A stretch of DNA of 35,104 nt from Betaproteobacteria bacterium HGW-Betaproteobacteria-9 (GTDB lineage Bacteria > Pseudomonadota > Gammaproteobacteria > Burkholderiales > Burkholderiaceae_C). The translations under genes were made by a program, and so were the position numbers. Shown in pieces: positions 13,522-21,482 of this stretch (positions are counted from its first letter, which is position 1; every line of letters starts with the position of its first letter). The notes beneath the pieces are model-generated. The model saw nothing but the letters and a program-made list of their open reading frames with translations. It did not search any database and was not told where the DNA came from. The stretch lies in NCBI GenBank assembly GCA_002842215.1, contig PHCC01000029.1:1-35104 (forward strand), in the 5' to 3' direction.

Positions 13522-15294
13522 ATGAGCTTCACGGTCCATGGCCTGGCGGTCTCACGGGGCATTGCCATCGGGCGGGCTGTCATCGTGGCGTCGAGCCGCG
13601 TGGACGTGGCGCACTATTTTGTCAAGGTCGAACAGGTCGAGGCCGAGATCGAGCGTCTGCGCTCGGCGCGCAAGGCGGTGGTCGATGAGATCGGTCGCGT
13701 GCAGCACAGCCTGGGTGAACTGGGGTCCAACGACGCCCACCCGGAACTCAGCGCCCTGCTCGATGTGCACCTCATGCTGCTGCAGGACGAGCAGCTCACC
13801 AACGGTGTCAAACACTGGATCGTGGACCGCCACTACAACGCCGAATGGGCGCTGACCACCCAGCTGGAGGTGATCGCGCGCCAGTTCGACGAAATGGAGG
13901 ACCCCTACCTGCGCGAGCGCAAGGCCGATCTGGAGCAGGTGGTCGAGCGCCTGCTGCGCTTCATGCGAGGCGTGGCCTCGCCCGTCGCGGCGCCACGACC
14001 CGCTGCGGCAGACGGCAAGAGCGACACCCTGTTCGATCCCTCGGTCGAGGTGCCACTGGTGCTGATCGCGCACGACCTGTCGCCGGCCGACATGCTGCAG
14101 TTCAAGCAGAGCGTGTTTGCGGGCTTCGTGACGGACGTGGGCGGCAAGACCAGCCACACCGCCATCGTCGCGCGCAGCATGGACATCCCGGCCGTGGTCG
14201 GTGCGCGCTCGGCCAGCCACCTGATCAACCAGGACGACTGGGTCATCATCGATGGCGATGCTGGCGTCGTGGTGGTCGACCCTTCGGCGATCCTGCTGGC
14301 CGAGTACGGCTTCAAGCAGCGCCAGGGTGAGGTCGAGCGCGAGCGCCTGTCGCGTCTGAAAAACACACCGGCCGTCACGCTTGACGGACAGAAGATCGAA
14401 CTGCTGGCCAACATCGAGCAGCCCGATGACGCGATCGCAGCGCTCAAGGCGGGGGCCGTGGGTGTCGGGCTGTTCCGCACCGAGTTCCTGTTCATGGGGC
14501 GCAACGGCAAGCTGCCCGACGAGGAAGAGCAGTACCAGGCCTACCGCCGCGCGGTCGAGGGCATGCAGGGCCTGCCCGTCACCATCCGGACGGTGGACGT
14601 GGGCGCTGACAAACCCCTGGACAGAACACCCGTGCGCGCTGGCGAAGACCACCTGAACCCTGCGCTGGGCCTACGCGCCATCCGCTGGAGTCTGGCCGAG
14701 CCGACCATGTTTCTGGCGCAGTTGCGGGCCATCCTGCGCGCTGCGGCACACGGCGCGATCAACCTGCTCATACCGATGCTGGCGCACGCCAGCGAGATCC
14801 GCCAGACGCTGGCATTGGTGGATCGCGCCCGCGAGCAGCTCGACGCGCGGGGCCAGGCCCACGGCCCGGTGCGCCTGGGCGCGATGATCGAAGTGCCCGC
14901 TGCGGCGCTCACCATTCCGCTGTTTCTGCGCTACTTCGACTTTCTGTCCATCGGCACCAACGACCTGATCCAGTACACGCTGGCCATCGACCGCGCCGAC
15001 GAAGCCGTTTCGCACCTGTACGACCCGGTGCATCCGGCCGTGCTGCAGCTGCTGGCCAGCACCATCGCGCAGTGCCGGGCCCAGGGCAAGGGGGTGAGCG
15101 TGTGCGGTGAAATGGCGGGCGACGTCGCCATGACTCGTCTGTTGCTGGGCTTGGGCCTGCGCAGTTTTTCCATGCATCCGTCACAGATTTTGGCCGTCAA
15201 GCAGCAGATCCTGCGCAGCGACACCGGGCGCCTGCAGGCCTGGGCCCAGAGCGTGCTCGTGGCCGAGGATCCTGCGGCGCTGATGGCCGATTGA
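13522..15294 (+). CDS. ptsI: PTS enzyme I (phosphoenolpyruvate-protein phosphotransferase)
   Basis: The 590-residue protein has the N-terminal HPr-binding domain. The phosphohistidine domain carries His212 in DVGGKTSHTAIVARSMDIPA, and the PEP-binding barrel has GLFRTEFLFM, TIRTVDVGADKPL and SIGTNDLIQYTLAIDRAD, with the catalytic cysteine in GVSVCGEMAGD. It uses PEP to phosphorylate HPr, the first step of the relay whose other two parts lie just upstream. A linker rich in Pro/Ala (about 152-168) is slightly longer than in E. coli EI (575 residues). The ribosome binding site is weak (GAGACGA), and the REP-like element sits between it and ptsH. Confidence 0.96.
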   Translation: MSFTVHGLAVSRGIAIGRAVIVASSRVDVAHYFVKVEQVEAEIERLRSARKAVVDEIGRVQHSLGELGSNDAHPELSALLDVHLMLLQDEQLTNGVKHWIVDRHYNAEWALTTQLEVIARQFDEMEDPYLRERKADLEQVVERLLRFMRGVASPVAAPRPAAADGKSDTLFDPSVEVPLVLIAHDLSPADMLQFKQSVFAGFVTDVGGKTSHTAIVARSMDIPAVVGARSASHLINQDDWVIIDGDAGVVVVDPSAILLAEYGFKQRQGEVERERLSRLKNTPAVTLDGQKIELLANIEQPDDAIAALKAGAVGVGLFRTEFLFMGRNGKLPDEEEQYQAYRRAVEGMQGLPVTIRTVDVGADKPLDRTPVRAGEDHLNPALGLRAIRWSLAEPTMFLAQLRAILRAAAHGAINLLIPMLAHASEIRQTLALVDRAREQLDARGQAHGPVRLGAMIEVPAAALTIPLFLRYFDFLSIGTNDLIQYTLAIDRADEAVSHLYDPVHPAVLQLLASTIAQCRAQGKGVSVCGEMAGDVAMTRLLLGLGLRSFSMHPSQILAVKQQILRSDTGRLQAWAQSVLVAEDPAALMAD

Positions 15295-15313
15295 GCGGAT
15301 GGAGGGCGGCCTC

Positions 15314-15718
15314 GTGTTGTTGCGCATCCACCATGCCGCGATCATCTGCTCGGAGGTGGAGCGGTCCCGGCGGTTTTATACCGGGGTGCTGGGTTTGCAA
15401 GTGATCGGTGAACATTTCCGCGAGGCGCGCCAGAGCTGGAAGCTGGACCTGGCCCTGCCCGACGGTTCGCAGATCGAACTGTTTTCATTCCCGGGCGCAC
15501 CACCCCGGCCCTCCTATCCGGAGGCGCAGGGTTTGCGTCACCTGGCCTTTGAAGTGCTCGACGTTGAGGCCACCAAGCGCACGCTGGAGGCGCAAGGCGT
15601 GGAAGTCGAGCCCGTGCGGGTGGATGAATACACGGGACGTCGGTTCGCCTTTTTCGCCGATCCCGACGGCTTGCCGCTGGAGCTGTACGAGGCAGCGCCG
15701 CCGAATCAGGTCGATTGA
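15314..15718 (+). CDS. VOC-superfamily protein, glyoxalase I-like (YaeR/GloA2 type)
   Basis: The product of about 134 residues begins LLRIHHAAIICSEVERSRRFY and contains LPDGSQIELFSFPGAPPRPSYPEAQGLRHLAFEV and the final FADPDGLPLELYE. The His and Glu residues in these segments (IHHA, IELF, RHLAF, LELYE) are the usual metal ligands of VOC enzymes. Members act as lyases or isomerases of small carbonyl compounds; this one resembles YaeR, whose role is not settled. Start choice is uncertain: GGAGG (15301-15305) fits GTG 15314, while ATG 15299 and TTG 15317 or 15320 are possible. It follows ptsI in the same direction and may be co-transcribed. Confidence 0.85.
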   Translation: MLLRIHHAAIICSEVERSRRFYTGVLGLQVIGEHFREARQSWKLDLALPDGSQIELFSFPGAPPRPSYPEAQGLRHLAFEVLDVEATKRTLEAQGVEVEPVRVDEYTGRRFAFFADPDGLPLELYEAAPPNQVD

Positions 15719-15753
15719 TCCGCGCAGCGGCGCGCGAGCCGGGGTGGCGCGTT

Positions 15754-16590
15754 TCAGCGGATCCGCGTCGCCATCACCGCGGCGCCGATGATCATCACCG
15801 CGGCCAGGACCACGGAAGCGCTCGGGGCCTCCCCGCGCACCCAGAGCAGCGTGAGGGTGGACAGCAGCGGTGTGAGGAAGCTCAACACCCCGATCTGCCG
15901 CGCATCCCCGCGTTTGAGCGCCGCGTCCCACAGGAAGAACGCGCCACCCAGCGGCCCCAGGCCGAGCAGGGCGATCAGGCCCCAGTCGCGCGCTGTCAGC
16001 GCGGTGGCGGGTTCCAGCCAGGCGTGGCACAGCAGCGAGAGCAGTCCCGAGACCAGCGCAAAGCTGCCGATGGCCGCGGTGGGGAATGCCCGCACGCGTT
16101 TCGTCAGCAGCGAATAGCTGGCCCAGATGAAGGCCGAGCCGAGCGCCGGGATGTAACCCCAGGCCCAGACCGCTTCACCGGTGCCACCGCGTCCGAGTAT
16201 GGCCAGCACCGCGCCGGCAAAGCCGATCAGCGCGGCCAGCACATGGCGCGCGGTGAGCGACACGCCGGGTAGGAACAGCGGCGCCATGACCACAATACCC
16301 AGCGGCCAGAGGTAGTTCACCAGGTTGGCCTGCACCGGTGGCGCGTGGCGCAGCGCGATGAAGAACAGGAAGTGGTAGCCGAAAAGGCCGTAGACCCCCA
16401 GCACCAGTGTGGAGGGTGGGATGCTCCATTGGCGCCAGTCGAAGCGCGACAGCGGCAAGGCGATCACGCTGCCCACCAGCAGAGCCAGCCCAGTGAGCAG
16501 AAAGGGTGGCACGTGCGACAGCGACACCCCGAGCGCGGCCAGGGACGCCCACAGCGCCATGGCGCCAAGGGCCAGCAGATGGGCTGTCAT
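15754..16590 (-). CDS. DMT superfamily exporter (EamA, YddG-like)
   Basis: The 278-residue integral membrane protein has ten predicted helices in two repeated EamA halves. It begins HLLALGAMALWASLAALGVSLSHVP, with GLFGYHFLFFIALRHAPPVQANLVNYLWPL in the first repeat and GSAFIWASYSLLTKRV opening the second. The first-half sequence resembles YddG, an exporter of aromatic amino acids; the cargo here is a guess. It lies convergent with the VOC gene (35 bases apart) and divergent from the AhpD-like gene. Confidence 0.87.
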   Translation of the reverse strand: MTAHLLALGAMALWASLAALGVSLSHVPPFLLTGLALLVGSVIALPLSRFDWRQWSIPPSTLVLGVYGLFGYHFLFFIALRHAPPVQANLVNYLWPLGIVVMAPLFLPGVSLTARHVLAALIGFAGAVLAILGRGGTGEAVWAWGYIPALGSAFIWASYSLLTKRVRAFPTAAIGSFALVSGLLSLLCHAWLEPATALTARDWGLIALLGLGPLGGAFFLWDAALKRGDARQIGVLSFLTPLLSTLTLLWVRGEAPSASVVLAAVMIIGAAVMATRIR

Positions 16591-16693
16591 GCAGGCACGC
16601 GGAGCGCCGCCACGGGGCTTTGATCCACGACAAGGCAGTACGCGCGCTTCATGATGGATACTCCACAGGGTATTTTTCCTCGAAGGATTTCAA

Positions 16694-17044
16694 TTGAGCA
16701 CGTTCAATCACAGCGACCTGATGCGCGACATCAACGAGAGCCTGGCGCCTTTCCGCAAAGCCCAGCCCAACGCCATGGCCGGCTTCGGCCAACTGGCGAG
16801 GGCCGCCATCACCGATGGCGAACTCAGCGCCAAACACAAGGAGCTGATCGCGTTGTCGATCGCGGTCACGCAACGTTGCTCGGGTTGTATCGGGTTCCAC
16901 GTCAAGGCGCTGGTCCAGCTCGGTTGCACCCGGCCCGAACTGGAGGAAATGCTGACCGTCTGTGTCTACATGGGCGGCGGGCCCGCCCTGATGTACGCCG
17001 CGGAAGTGATCGCGGCGTGGGAAAAGCTCAGCGTGAAGGCCTGA
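16694..17044 (+). CDS. Carboxymuconolactone decarboxylase-family protein (AhpD-like)
   Basis: The 116-residue product has AVTQRCSGCIGFHVKALVQLGC with the Cys-x-x-Cys plus histidine motif of AhpD-type alkylhydroperoxidases, after LSAKHKELIALSIAV, typical of PF02627 proteins. Likely function: thiol-based peroxidase or redox partner in the cytoplasm. The start is TTG 16694 with AAGGAT at 16683-16688. A decarboxylase role is unlikely because of the CxxC pair. It is monocistronic as far as I can see. A weak hairpin without T run (17048-17071) follows the stop. Confidence 0.85.
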   Translation: MSTFNHSDLMRDINESLAPFRKAQPNAMAGFGQLARAAITDGELSAKHKELIALSIAVTQRCSGCIGFHVKALVQLGCTRPELEEMLTVCVYMGGGPALMYAAEVIAAWEKLSVKA

Positions 17045-17047
17045 GAA

Positions 17048-17071
17048 CCCGAACGCATGGGCGTTCGCGGG
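17048..17071 (+). terminator. Weak hairpin after the AhpD-like gene
   Basis: CCCG-AACGC (17048-17056), loop ATGG, GCGTT-CG-CGGG (17061-17071) form a stem with a two-base bulge just after the stop codon. No T run follows, so a terminator role is uncertain. Confidence 0.3.
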
Positions 17072-17169
17072 TGGACCGATCGAGGGGCGTTGACACATGG
17101 CGTCAGCATAGTGGCCGCGCCATCGCGAGCCGCGGGTGGATCGTCGCGATCAACGGGTCTCGTTGCGGT

Positions 17170-17853
17170 TCAGCGACCCGCTGGCCTGCGCAGGGCGGCG
17201 GTCAGTGCCGAGGGCGAGCGGTAGCCGGTGCGCCGGGCCACTTCGGCCACCGGCAGGCCCTGGCTCCTGAAGCGGCGCGCTGCGGTCAGTCGCAAGTCGC
17301 GCAGCCAGGCCATCGGGCTTTGACCCTGTTCCTCGCGGCAACGGGCGGTGAACTGCGCTGCACTCAGGTGCACGCGCATCGCGAGGTCGGCCACCTGCAG
17401 AGGCTCGCGACCGTGGGCCTGCGCCCAGGCGGTCAGTGCGGTCCAGTCGATAGCGCGCCGCGCCCGCTGGGGCACGGCCGGTGGCGCCCAGGCTTCCAGC
17501 AGCAGGGCGGGGCCGAGCAGACGAGCGCGCGGCAGGGCGTTGTCGCAGGCCGCCGCGAGGTAACTGGCCAGGGGGGCCAGCGCCCGGGGCGCGGGGCTCT
17601 CGCGGGCGTATTGCCAGCGCGCGTCGTGGGAGTCCAGCACCAGGCAGCGCGCCGAGCCGGTGGCTTCAAAGTCGTGGCGATCCCCGGGGATGATCACGGC
17701 GCCGTCGCCGGCCGCAAGGCGACGACCTCGGCCATCCACCTCCAGCTCCAGCACGCCGTCCAGTCCGAGCAGGATCTGGAAGTGTTCGTGCGCATGGCTG
17801 TCGTGCGAGGCGCCGTAGCACCGGACCGACAGGGCATCGGCCGGGAGGCGCAT
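17170..17853 (-). CDS. AraC-family transcriptional regulator
   Basis: The 227-residue product has an N-terminal cupin-like part (SHAHEHFQILLGLDGVLELEVDG, then GDGAVIIPGDRHDFEA) and a C-terminal double helix-turn-helix with LQVADLAMRVHLSAAQFTARCREEQGQSP and the second unit LPVAEVARRTGYRSPSALTAALRR. It is shorter than typical AraC proteins, ending soon after the second helix-turn-helix. The ligand is unknown. The ATG at 17853 comes 2 bases after the lipA stop, so it is the last gene of the dat-ybeD-lipB-lipA block and likely translated with lipA. Its target could be the divergently transcribed AhpD-like or DMT genes nearby (inference). Confidence 0.87.
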   Translation of the reverse strand: MRLPADALSVRCYGASHDSHAHEHFQILLGLDGVLELEVDGRGRRLAAGDGAVIIPGDRHDFEATGSARCLVLDSHDARWQYARESPAPRALAPLASYLAAACDNALPRARLLGPALLLEAWAPPAVPQRARRAIDWTALTAWAQAHGREPLQVADLAMRVHLSAAQFTARCREEQGQSPMAWLRDLRLTAARRFRSQGLPVAEVARRTGYRSPSALTAALRRPAGR

Positions 17854-17855
17854 GG

Positions 17856-18878
17856 TCAGCCCTTGGTGGCGCCAGCGTTCAGCACGCCGTGCGCCTGCTG
17901 ATCGGCGTGGTACGAGCTGCGCACCATGGCGCCCACGGCGGCATGGGTGAAGCCCATCTTGTAGGCCTCGGCCTCGAACATCTTGAAGGTGTCGGGGTGC
18001 ACGTAGCGGCGCACCGGCAGGTGGTGGCCGCTGGGCGCGAGGTACTGGCCGATGGTCAGCATCTCGATGTTGTGCGCGCGCATGTCACGCATGACTTCGA
18101 GGATTTCTTCGTCGGTCTCACCCAGGCCGACCATCAGGCCGCTCTTGGTGGGCACGTGCGGGAACAGCGCCTTGAATTTCTTGAGCAGGTTCAGGCTGAA
18201 CTGGTAATCAGAACCCGGGCGTGCTTCCTTGTACAGGCGCGGCGCGGTTTCCAGGTTGTGGTTCATCACGTCGGGAGGCGCCGCCTTGAGGATCTCCAGC
18301 GCGCGGTCGTCGCGGCCGCGAAAGTCGGGCACGAGCACCTCGATCTGCGTTTGCGGTGACAGCTCGCGGGTTTTTTCGATGCAGGCCACGAAATGGCCGG
18401 CGCCGCCGTCGCGCAGGTCGTCGCGGTCCACGCTGGTGATCACCACGTACTTGAGCTTGAGCGCTGCGATCGTCTTGGCCAGGTTCTCCGGCTCGTTCAC
18501 GTCCAGCGGGTCGGGGCGGCCGTGGCCCACGTCGCAGAATGGGCAGCGGCGCGTGCACTTGTCGCCCATGATCATGAAGGTGGCCGTGCCCTTGCCGAAG
18601 CATTCGCCGATGTTCGGGCAACTGGCTTCTTCGCACACCGTGACCAGCTTGTTGGCGCGCAGCACGTCCTTGATCTCGTAGAAGCGGGTGCTCGGCGAGC
18701 CGGCTTTGACGCGGATCCACTCGGGCTTTTTCAGCACCTCGGCCGGCACGATCTTGATCGGGATGCGCGAGGTCTTGGCCTGGCTTTTCTGCTTGGCGGT
18801 GGCGTCGTAGCCGGCGGCGGACTGGGCTTCGCGGACCGTGTTCGTGTCGGCGGCCGTGGGGGTGTCGGGGCGGGTCAT
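17856..18878 (-). CDS. lipA: Lipoyl synthase
   Basis: The 340-residue radical SAM enzyme inserts two sulfur atoms into octanoyl groups on the E2 and H proteins. The auxiliary 4Fe-4S cluster cysteines are Cys82, Cys87 and Cys93 (CEEASCPNIGEC). The radical SAM cluster cysteines are Cys108, Cys112 and Cys115 (CTRRCPFC). The C-terminal MVRSSYHAD carries the conserved serine that ligates the auxiliary cluster. The N-terminal 40 residues are a variable, polar extension. Downstream of lipB in the same direction, as needed for the two-step pathway. Confidence 0.97.
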   Translation of the reverse strand: MTRPDTPTAADTNTVREAQSAAGYDATAKQKSQAKTSRIPIKIVPAEVLKKPEWIRVKAGSPSTRFYEIKDVLRANKLVTVCEEASCPNIGECFGKGTATFMIMGDKCTRRCPFCDVGHGRPDPLDVNEPENLAKTIAALKLKYVVITSVDRDDLRDGGAGHFVACIEKTRELSPQTQIEVLVPDFRGRDDRALEILKAAPPDVMNHNLETAPRLYKEARPGSDYQFSLNLLKKFKALFPHVPTKSGLMVGLGETDEEILEVMRDMRAHNIEMLTIGQYLAPSGHHLPVRRYVHPDTFKMFEAEAYKMGFTHAAVGAMVRSSYHADQQAHGVLNAGATKG

Positions 18879-18905
18879 GGCGTGGGCGCGGTGGCGCGTT
18901 GGGGT

Positions 18906-19598
18906 TCAGGGGCTGAGGGTGGTGCCGAGCTTCTGGCTCAGGACCTGGGCCGCTTCATCCCATGAAACGGCGACCCCGATTGTAGAAAGGTCCACCGTCT
19001 GCAGGCCGGCATACCCACATGGGTTGATGCGCCAGTAGGGCTGCAGGTCCATGTCGACGTTGAGCGCCACGCCGTGATAGGTGCAATGGCGGCTGACCTT
19101 GATGCCCAGTGCGGCGATCTTGCCCAGGCCAGTGAAATCGGGATCGGCGGCGGGTTGGTCCTCCACTTTTTTTTGCGGCCGTTGCGGCAGCAGGGCGTGA
19201 CTGAACGGGTCTTCCAGCCGCACATAGATTCCGGGCGCACCGCCGACACGGTGACCGGTCACGCCGAAATGGATCAGCGTGCGGATCACCGCCTCTTCGA
19301 TGCGGTAGACGTATTCCTTGACGAAGTAGCCGGCGCGTTGCAGGTCGATCAGCGGGTAGACCACCACCTGGCCCGGGCCGTGGTAAGTCACCTGGCCGCC
19401 GCGGTTGGTCTTGACCACCGGGATGTCGCCCGGCGACAGCAGGTGGTCGTCCTTGCCGGCAATGCCTTGCGTGAACACGGGCGGGTGCTCGCAGACCCAG
19501 AGCTCGTCGGGCGTTTCGACCGTGCGTGCCTCGGTGAACGCCACCATGGCGTCGTAGGTGGGGGCGTAGTCCACCCGGCCAAAATTGCGAATCTGCAT
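18906..19598 (-). CDS. lipB: Lipoyl(octanoyl) transferase
   Basis: The 230-residue protein moves octanoate from acyl carrier protein to lipoyl domains, giving the substrate of LipA. Visible are RGGQVTYHGPGQVVVYPL (from residue 66), the catalytic lysine Lys160 in GKIAALGIKVSRHCTYHG and the catalytic cysteine Cys194 in INPCGYAGL. An unusual feature is a polar segment of roughly 25 residues (about 132-157, containing LLPQRPQKKVEDQPA) just before the catalytic lysine, longer than in E. coli LipB. It lies 2 bases from ybeD and 27 from lipA on the same strand. Confidence 0.96.
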   Translation of the reverse strand: MQIRNFGRVDYAPTYDAMVAFTEARTVETPDELWVCEHPPVFTQGIAGKDDHLLSPGDIPVVKTNRGGQVTYHGPGQVVVYPLIDLQRAGYFVKEYVYRIEEAVIRTLIHFGVTGHRVGGAPGIYVRLEDPFSHALLPQRPQKKVEDQPAADPDFTGLGKIAALGIKVSRHCTYHGVALNVDMDLQPYWRINPCGYAGLQTVDLSTIGVAVSWDEAAQVLSQKLGTTLSP

Positions 19599-19600
19599 GC

Positions 19601-19885
19601 TCAGAGAACGATCTTGACCATCGGGTGCGTGGTCAGTGTGCGGTACAGCTCGTCGAGTTGCTCGCGACTGGTCACATACACCGACAGCGTCAGACCCATG
19701 TAGTTGCCGGCCTTGCTCGGGCGCAGTTCGATGGTCGATGCGTCGAAACTGGCGTCGAAGGCTTTGGCCACATGGGTCATGGCCGTGACGTAGCCGTCCA
19801 CATTGGCGCCCATCACCTTGATTGGGAAATGGCAGGGGTATTCGATGAGCGATTGTTCGGGCGGGATTTCGCGGGGCAGGTCCAT
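19601..19885 (-). CDS. ybeD: YbeD-family protein (DUF493)
   Basis: The 94-residue product has LIEYPCHFPIKVMGANVDGYV and GNYMGLTLSVYVTSREQLDELYRTL, matching YbeD/DUF493, a small ACT-like domain family that travels with lipB. Its function is not firmly known. ATG 19885 has a strong ribosome binding site (AAGGAG on the minus strand, 12 bases upstream) inside the gap to the transaminase gene; an upstream in-frame start at 19969 would overlap that gene and is not needed. Confidence 0.93.
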   Translation of the reverse strand: MDLPREIPPEQSLIEYPCHFPIKVMGANVDGYVTAMTHVAKAFDASFDASTIELRPSKAGNYMGLTLSVYVTSREQLDELYRTLTTHPMVKIVL

Positions 19886-19895
19886 GGGGTGCTCC

Positions 19896-20819
19896 TTAAA
19901 TCGATTGACTGGCCTTGGCCTGCTGGTAGGCGGCGTACAGGCGGGCGTAGATCGGACCCGGGCGACCACGCGCGGCGCCGTGGCCCACTGGCTGGTTGTC
20001 CAAGGCGGTGATGGGCAGGACTTCCTTGGTGGCAGACGACAGCATCAGTTCGTCGGCGTCCAGCACTTCGGCGCGGGTGATGCGCCGCAATTCAAACGGG
20101 ATGCCCTGCGCCTGGCACATTTCTTCGATCAGGCCGAAGCGTATGCCTTCGAGCAAGAGGTGGTCTTTGGGCGGACCCATCACCACACCGTTCTTCACCA
20201 CCCACACGTTGCTGGATGACGCCTCGCTGAGGTTGCCGTCACGAAACATCACCGTCTCGACCGCACCCACGTCGGCGCTGATCTGGCGTGCCATCACCGC
20301 GGCGAGCAGGCTGGTGGTCTTGATGTGGGCCATTTGCCAGCGAAAATCCTCGGCGCTCACACAGTTCACACCCTGTTCGCGCTGGGCTGGCGTGGCTTGC
20401 TTCATCTCGCTGACCATCACAAACACGGTGGGGCGCAGTCCGGGCAACATCACGTGGTCGCGAGGCGCCACGCCGCGCGTGATCTGGATGTAGACCAATT
20501 GATCGGGCGCCCCGGTGGACGCCACCAGCGCGTCGATCAGGCGCCGGGCTATCGCCAGCCATTCGGCGTGAGTGTGCGGGTTGTGAATGCGCAAGGCGCC
20601 GAGCGAACGGTCCAGCCGCGCCATGTGTTGCCCGAAGCGAAAAAAGCGGCCATCGTAGGCGGGCAACACTTCGTAGACCCCGTCGCCGAAAATGAAGCCA
20701 CGGTCCAGAACGCTAACCTTGGCGTCGCACAACCGAAGGTACTCGCCGTTCAGGTGGCACAGCGATTCGGGCATTGGAGGTGGCAGGTCGGGAGTGGTGC
20801 CCGGCATCGGGATGTTCAT
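19896..20819 (-). CDS. dat: D-amino acid transaminase (class IV PLP enzyme)
   Basis: The 307-residue fold-type IV aminotransferase contains VLDRGFIFGDGVYEVLPAY, VYIQITRGVAPRDHVM (the arginine/histidine pair typical of D-amino acid transaminase), the PLP lysine Lys167 in AHIKTTSLLAAV and the later EASSSNVWVVKNG and LSSATKEVLPIT. It probably interconverts D-alanine and D-glutamate for cell-wall synthesis. Branched-chain aminotransferase is the alternative, but the RGxxPRxH motif argues for the D-amino acid type. It is the first gene of the dat-ybeD-lipB-lipA-araC set, an order known in other betaproteobacteria. Confidence 0.88.
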   Translation of the reverse strand: MNIPMPGTTPDLPPPMPESLCHLNGEYLRLCDAKVSVLDRGFIFGDGVYEVLPAYDGRFFRFGQHMARLDRSLGALRIHNPHTHAEWLAIARRLIDALVASTGAPDQLVYIQITRGVAPRDHVMLPGLRPTVFVMVSEMKQATPAQREQGVNCVSAEDFRWQMAHIKTTSLLAAVMARQISADVGAVETVMFRDGNLSEASSSNVWVVKNGVVMGPPKDHLLLEGIRFGLIEEMCQAQGIPFELRRITRAEVLDADELMLSSATKEVLPITALDNQPVGHGAARGRPGPIYARLYAAYQQAKASQSI

Positions 20820-20873
20820 GCCGAGGAATTATCCGTCGTCGCTGGCGCACGCACCCTCTCGCTCACAGACACC

Positions 20874-20904
20874 TTGACGGGAGGATGGGGTTTCTACGTA
20901 TAAT
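20874..20904 (+). promoter_or_regulatory. Promoter candidate of the ATP synthase operon
   Basis: TTGACG (20874-20879) and a perfect TATAAT (20899-20904) stand about 50 bases before atpI. The spacer is 19 bases, longer than the optimal 17, which would lower strength or demand an activator. It lies in the 134-base gap between dat and atpI, which are divergent. Confidence 0.7.
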
Positions 20905-20953
20905 CAACGGCTGTGCCAAATCGCATGCCTTTGTAACCTGTCAGTAATTTGCC

Positions 20954-21454
20954 ATGTCGACAATACCGCCGGTGGGGTCGACTTCGCGAACCTCTGATGC
21001 TTGGGAAGATGGGGCGGTTGATCCCGAGTTCAAGCCCCTCACGCATGAAGAGGCGTTGCAGTGGCGGCGCAGCCAGCCCGCGTTGTCGGCCTGGCGCGTG
21101 GTGGGTGTGCAGGTGCTGGTGGGGCTATTGGCCGGAGCTCTGGGGTGGTTGTTCTCCCGTTCGGTTCCGGTGGCTTCTTCGGTGTTGTACGGCGCAGCTT
21201 CGGTGGTGATCCCGACGGCCCTGATGGCCTGGGGTATGACGTCGAGTGCATTGTCCCGTCGATCGGCGGGGCATGTGATCTCGATGTTCATGAGTTTTGT
21301 TTTGTGGGAGGGGGTCAAGATTCTGTTGACGGTGGCCATGTTGTGGTCCGCACCCAGAATCGTTCCCGACCTGAACTGGCTGGCCCTGGTGGCGGGCCTG
21401 GTGCTTGTGTTGAAGGTGTACTGGTTTGGATTCTGGATCCAGACCCGTCGTTGA
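20954..21454 (+). CDS. atpI: ATP synthase protein I
   Basis: The 166-residue membrane protein has a polar N-terminus of about 45 residues and four hydrophobic segments (for example VVGVQVLVGLLAGALGWLF and MFMSFVLWEGVKILLTVAML). It fits AtpI, which opens many proteobacterial atp operons and helps c-ring assembly. The motif LWEGVKILLTV is commonly seen in this family. It is first in the operon, 28 bases before atpB. It has no clear ribosome binding site close to ATG 20954 (TCAGTAATTTGCC precedes it), suggesting low translation. Confidence 0.87.
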   Translation: MSTIPPVGSTSRTSDAWEDGAVDPEFKPLTHEEALQWRRSQPALSAWRVVGVQVLVGLLAGALGWLFSRSVPVASSVLYGAASVVIPTALMAWGMTSSALSRRSAGHVISMFMSFVLWEGVKILLTVAMLWSAPRIVPDLNWLALVAGLVLVLKVYWFGFWIQTRR

Positions 21455-21482
21455 ATAAATCGGTTGATGGACGCAAACAAAC

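Noticed and set aside
16651..17901. 416-codon plus-strand frame across the AhpD-like and AraC genes
   Set aside because: It overlaps two well-supported genes in other frames and resembles no protein.
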